The notes beneath the pieces were generated by a model. It was not told the DNA's origin and did not search any database. It worked only from the letters and a program-made list of their open reading frames with translations. The position numbers and the translations under genes were made by a program. From JACVRX01 sp963819885 (lineage in GTDB: Bacteria; Actinomycetota; Actinomycetes; Jiangellales; Jiangellaceae), in NCBI GenBank assembly GCA_963819885.1, contig CAWFXV010000027.1:62001-126000 (forward strand): DNA of 64,000 nt. The letters run 5' to 3'. This document shows, one piece after another, positions 61,401-64,000 of the stretch (position 1 is the stretch's first letter; each line of letters begins with the position of its first letter).

Positions 61401-63645
61401 GTGACCGGGGACTCACGCGAGGAGGCGCCGAGGGCTGCCGAGCTGGATGCGTCGCTGCTCGACGCCAAGCTGTCGATTCCGCAGCCTCGCCGAGGTTCGG
61501 TGAGTCGTGCACCCCTCATCGAGACGGCTCGCGCGAGCGATTGCCGCGTGGTCGGCGTTACCGCGCCTGCGGGTTATGGCAAGTCGACCTTGCTGGTTCA
61601 GTGGGCCCTCGCCGAGGATCGCCGCGTCGCATGGGTGTCTCTGGACCGCCTGGACGATGATCCTGCGGCCCTGCTGACCTTGCTGGCATCCGCCTACGCT
61701 CGGGTCTCGCCGGGAAACTCCGACCTGATCGCGGATATGGGCGGTCTCGGCGTGTCGGTGTTGGGACGCGCTGCGCCGCGTCTTGCCTCGGCCCTGAGGA
61801 CGAGCCCGGTTCCGTTCGTGCTCATGCTCGACGACCTCCACGAACTGCAGTCGCCGGCCTGTCACGATGTGCTGAGCGTGGTGATCTCCGGTATTCCGCG
61901 AGGTTCTCAACTGGTCGCGGCGAGTCGTTCCGAGCAGCCTCACCTGCCGCCGCTGCGAGCTTCCGGTGAAGTGTTGGAGTACTTGGCGAGCGACCTGGCC
62001 CTCGACGCGGCCGGCGCCGAACAAATCTTCGCCGAGGCACGCGTCAGCATCACTCCCGACCTGGCAGCCGCTGTGACCGAACGGACCGAAGGCTGGCCGG
62101 TCGGGCTCTACCTCGCTGCGGTGATCGCGCACGACAGCAACGGCGATGCGTTGACGGTCTCCGGCAACGACCGGTACGTGGCCGACTACCTGTACCGCGA
62201 GTCGTTGACTCGACTGCCCGAGAGTATTCAGCGGTTCCTGCGGCGCACGGCGGTGCTCGATCAACTGTGCGCTCCGCTGTGCGACGCCCTCCTCGGAGAA
62301 TCAGGCGCGCAGGACCGACTGCGCAGCCTCGAGGCCTCGAACGTGTTCCTGATCCCGCTCGATCGTCGGCGAGAGTGGTACCGCTACCACGCCTTGTACC
62401 GTGAGTTCTTGCTTGGTGAGCTTCGTCGGGTCGAGCCCGAGGCCATCATGAAGCTGCATCTGCGGGCTGCCGACTGGTACGAGGCCAACGGATCTCCAGC
62501 GATGGCCGTCGAGCACCTGTTGAACACGACCGAGCAGGACCGATGCGTTCAGTTGGTGACGGCGTTGATCCTGCCGACCTACCAGGCCGGCCAGTTATCG
62601 ACCGTGCAACGCTGGCTGTCGGCGCTGGGCGATTCCGCAGTCGAGGAATATCCCCCGCTGGCCGTTCTGGCGGGCTACATAGCTGTGTTCACGGGGCAGA
62701 CCGCCGAAGCGCAACGCTGGGCGGCGATCGTGGACGCGGCTTCGTTTGACCTGGTTCCGGCCGACGGCACGGCATCGTTCGACTCGGCGCGGGCGATGTT
62801 TCGAACCGTCATTTGTGCCGCAGGCCCGGAGCAGATGATGACCGACGCAAGATTCGCCGTCGCGCAAGAGCCGCCGTGGAGCGTCTGGCGCGACACGGCG
62901 CTCTGCTTTTTGGCCGAGGCGCATCTGCTCACCGGAGACGTTGACCAGGCGAGTGCCCTGTTCGCCGAGTCGTCCACCCTGGCCGCTGCGAATTGGCAAT
63001 ACCGATTCGCTCGTCGACAGCGAGGCTGAGCTCGCGGTGCTGGCCATGGATCGCGGGCGATGGGCGGAGGCGGGCGGGCATGTGGAACGGGCGCTCGCCG
63101 CTATTGATGAGTATCGGATGCAGGACTACGTCACCAGCGTGCTGGCCTTCGCCGTCGCTGCCCGGCTCGCCGTGCACCGTGGCGACCTGAAGGAGGCAGA
63201 CCGGCAGCTCACGCAGGCGATGCGGGCCCGTCCGACCTGCACATTCGTGCTGCCATGGCTCGCTGTACGCGCACGACTGCAACTCGCGAAGGTTTACTGG
63301 GGCATGGGTGACCACACAACCGCTCGTCACCTACAGCGTGAGATCGACGACATCTTCCTCCACCGGCCAGACCTCGGTGCCCTCGTCGACGAGGTCTCGG
63401 AGCTTCGCAAGATCACATCGAGCCCACAGCTGGGAGCGATCGGCGGGTCGCCGCTCACCCCTGCGGAGCTTCGGCTGCTCCCGTACCTGCAGACACACCT
63501 CACGATTCGCGAGATCGGGGAGCGGCTGTTCGTCTCCCGCAATACCGTCAGCTCGGAGGTCGGCTCCATCTACAGAAAACTGGGCGTCTCCTCACGCAAC
63601 GACGCGGTGCAACAAGCGACGGCGATCGGTCTGCTCGGCGCGTAG
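61401..63645 (+). pseudogene. Second LuxR-family ATP-dependent (LAL) regulator, frameshifted
   Basis: About 748 residues in all: STAND ATPase with Walker A TAPAGYGKS (residues 54-62), helical repeats, and a C-terminal LuxR HTH (LTPAELRLLPYLQTHLTIREIG; VSRNTVSSEVGSIYRKLGV). The frame changes near 62990: AAAN is followed in the original frame by WQYRFARRQRG and a stop, but in the next frame by GNTDSLVDSEAELAVLAMDRG, the natural continuation. The extra base is probably the second T of AATTGG. Left unrepaired, the product would be 542 residues without the HTH. It is transcribed away from the AI-2E gene. Confidence 0.85.
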
Positions 63646-63732
63646 CCGGGCAAGATTGAACCCGCGACCCTTCCACGACTTTCGTGGCCCACGACGGAGC
63701 CGAGACGTGGCGTTCGGGCTCGGTCCGTTCGT

Positions 63733-63999
63733 CTACTGCCTGGCCATGGCGATGCGGAGGCGCTCCTCGGGGTCGATGAAGTGGTCGTGATCATCGGCGC
63801 CGAGGTCGATCTGCACCCAGTTGATCTTGCCGTTGAACCGGCTGCCCTGGGCGGTGTAGTCGGGGGTGACGGTGGTGCCGGTTTCCTGACCGATGTCGGT
63901 CGTCTCGTCGGCAGAGAAGATCATCGGCTGGGTGTTCTCGACCCGGCCGGTGCCGACTGGCTTGCCGTCATAGTAGAGGGTGACGTCGCCGCCCTTGGC
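63733..63999 (-). CDS. Arylsulfatase, C-terminal fragment
   Basis: The last 88 codons of a gene that continues beyond the right edge. The sequence AKGGDVTLYYDGKPVGTGRV, then PMIFSADETTDIGQETGT and FNGKINWVQIDLG, matches the C-terminal beta domain of large type I arylsulfatases. The catalytic CxPxR motif would lie outside the window, so it cannot be confirmed. It ends 87 bases from the second LAL regulator, in convergent orientation. Its likely activator is the FGE gene at 53061. Confidence 0.8.
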   Translation of the reverse strand, partial: AKGGDVTLYYDGKPVGTGRVENTQPMIFSADETTDIGQETGTTVTPDYTAQGSRFNGKINWVQIDLGADDHDHFIDPEERLRIAMARQ

Positions 64000-64000
64000 C

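Overview
The window reads as a piece of chromosome from a high-GC, Gram-positive actinobacterium. Most genes have strong G/C bias at third codon positions, many start with GTG, several promoters look leaderless, and the gene order follows the actinobacterial core. I cannot name a genus from the sequence alone.

1-17.4 kb is a conserved housekeeping run: the end of comEC, holA, rpsT, a PemK/MazF-fold gene, lepA, an acyl-CoA ligase, hemW, hrcA-dnaJ behind a perfect CIRCE operator, HIT, phoH, ybeY, a CBS/CorC membrane protein, a degenerate cytidine-deaminase-like gene and era. An ECF sigma factor with a membrane GerMN partner sits after dnaJ, where rsmE is commonly found. 17.4-22.4 kb is accessory: a large AfsR/SARP-type regulator, a small dimeric-barrel protein, and a PEP-mutase/oxidoreductase pair.

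22.5-49.3 kb is again mostly core. It has leuA with a leucine leader peptide and possible alternative RNA pairings, a barstar-like gene, an ATP-grasp gene, recO-uppS, a zinc ABC importer with a Zur-like box over the start of its binding-protein gene, YibE/F, an M16 peptidase, glyS, a dihydrouridine synthase, ppdK, dgt, a flavin oxidoreductase, dnaG and a sigma-70 factor. Between the oxidoreductase and dnaG sits an AbiEi/DUF559-type gene flanked by two related, same-orientation palindromic repeats, which looks like an inserted module.

49.4-64 kb is an accessory stress and envelope cluster between and beyond tRNA-Asn and a CAT-anticodon tRNA. It holds two large ATP-dependent LuxR-family (LAL) regulators, DUF7144 and DUF6069 membrane proteins, a formylglycine-generating enzyme, a ZIP-SulP transporter pair, an HtrA-like protease, a BrkB/YihY protein, a potassium channel, an AI-2E-type transporter and, at the right edge, the end of an arylsulfatase that the formylglycine-generating enzyme could activate. 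Four copies of the dyad TCACCC-N5-GGGTGA lie upstream of genes here and nowhere else that I noticed, which suggests a local regulon. Both LAL genes and the ZIP gene each carry a one-base frameshift, while I found none in the core genes.

The two strongest leads for something undescribed are the palindrome-flanked DUF559 module (43.8-45.1 kb) and the TCACCC-N5-GGGTGA regulon (49.8-57.1 kb).
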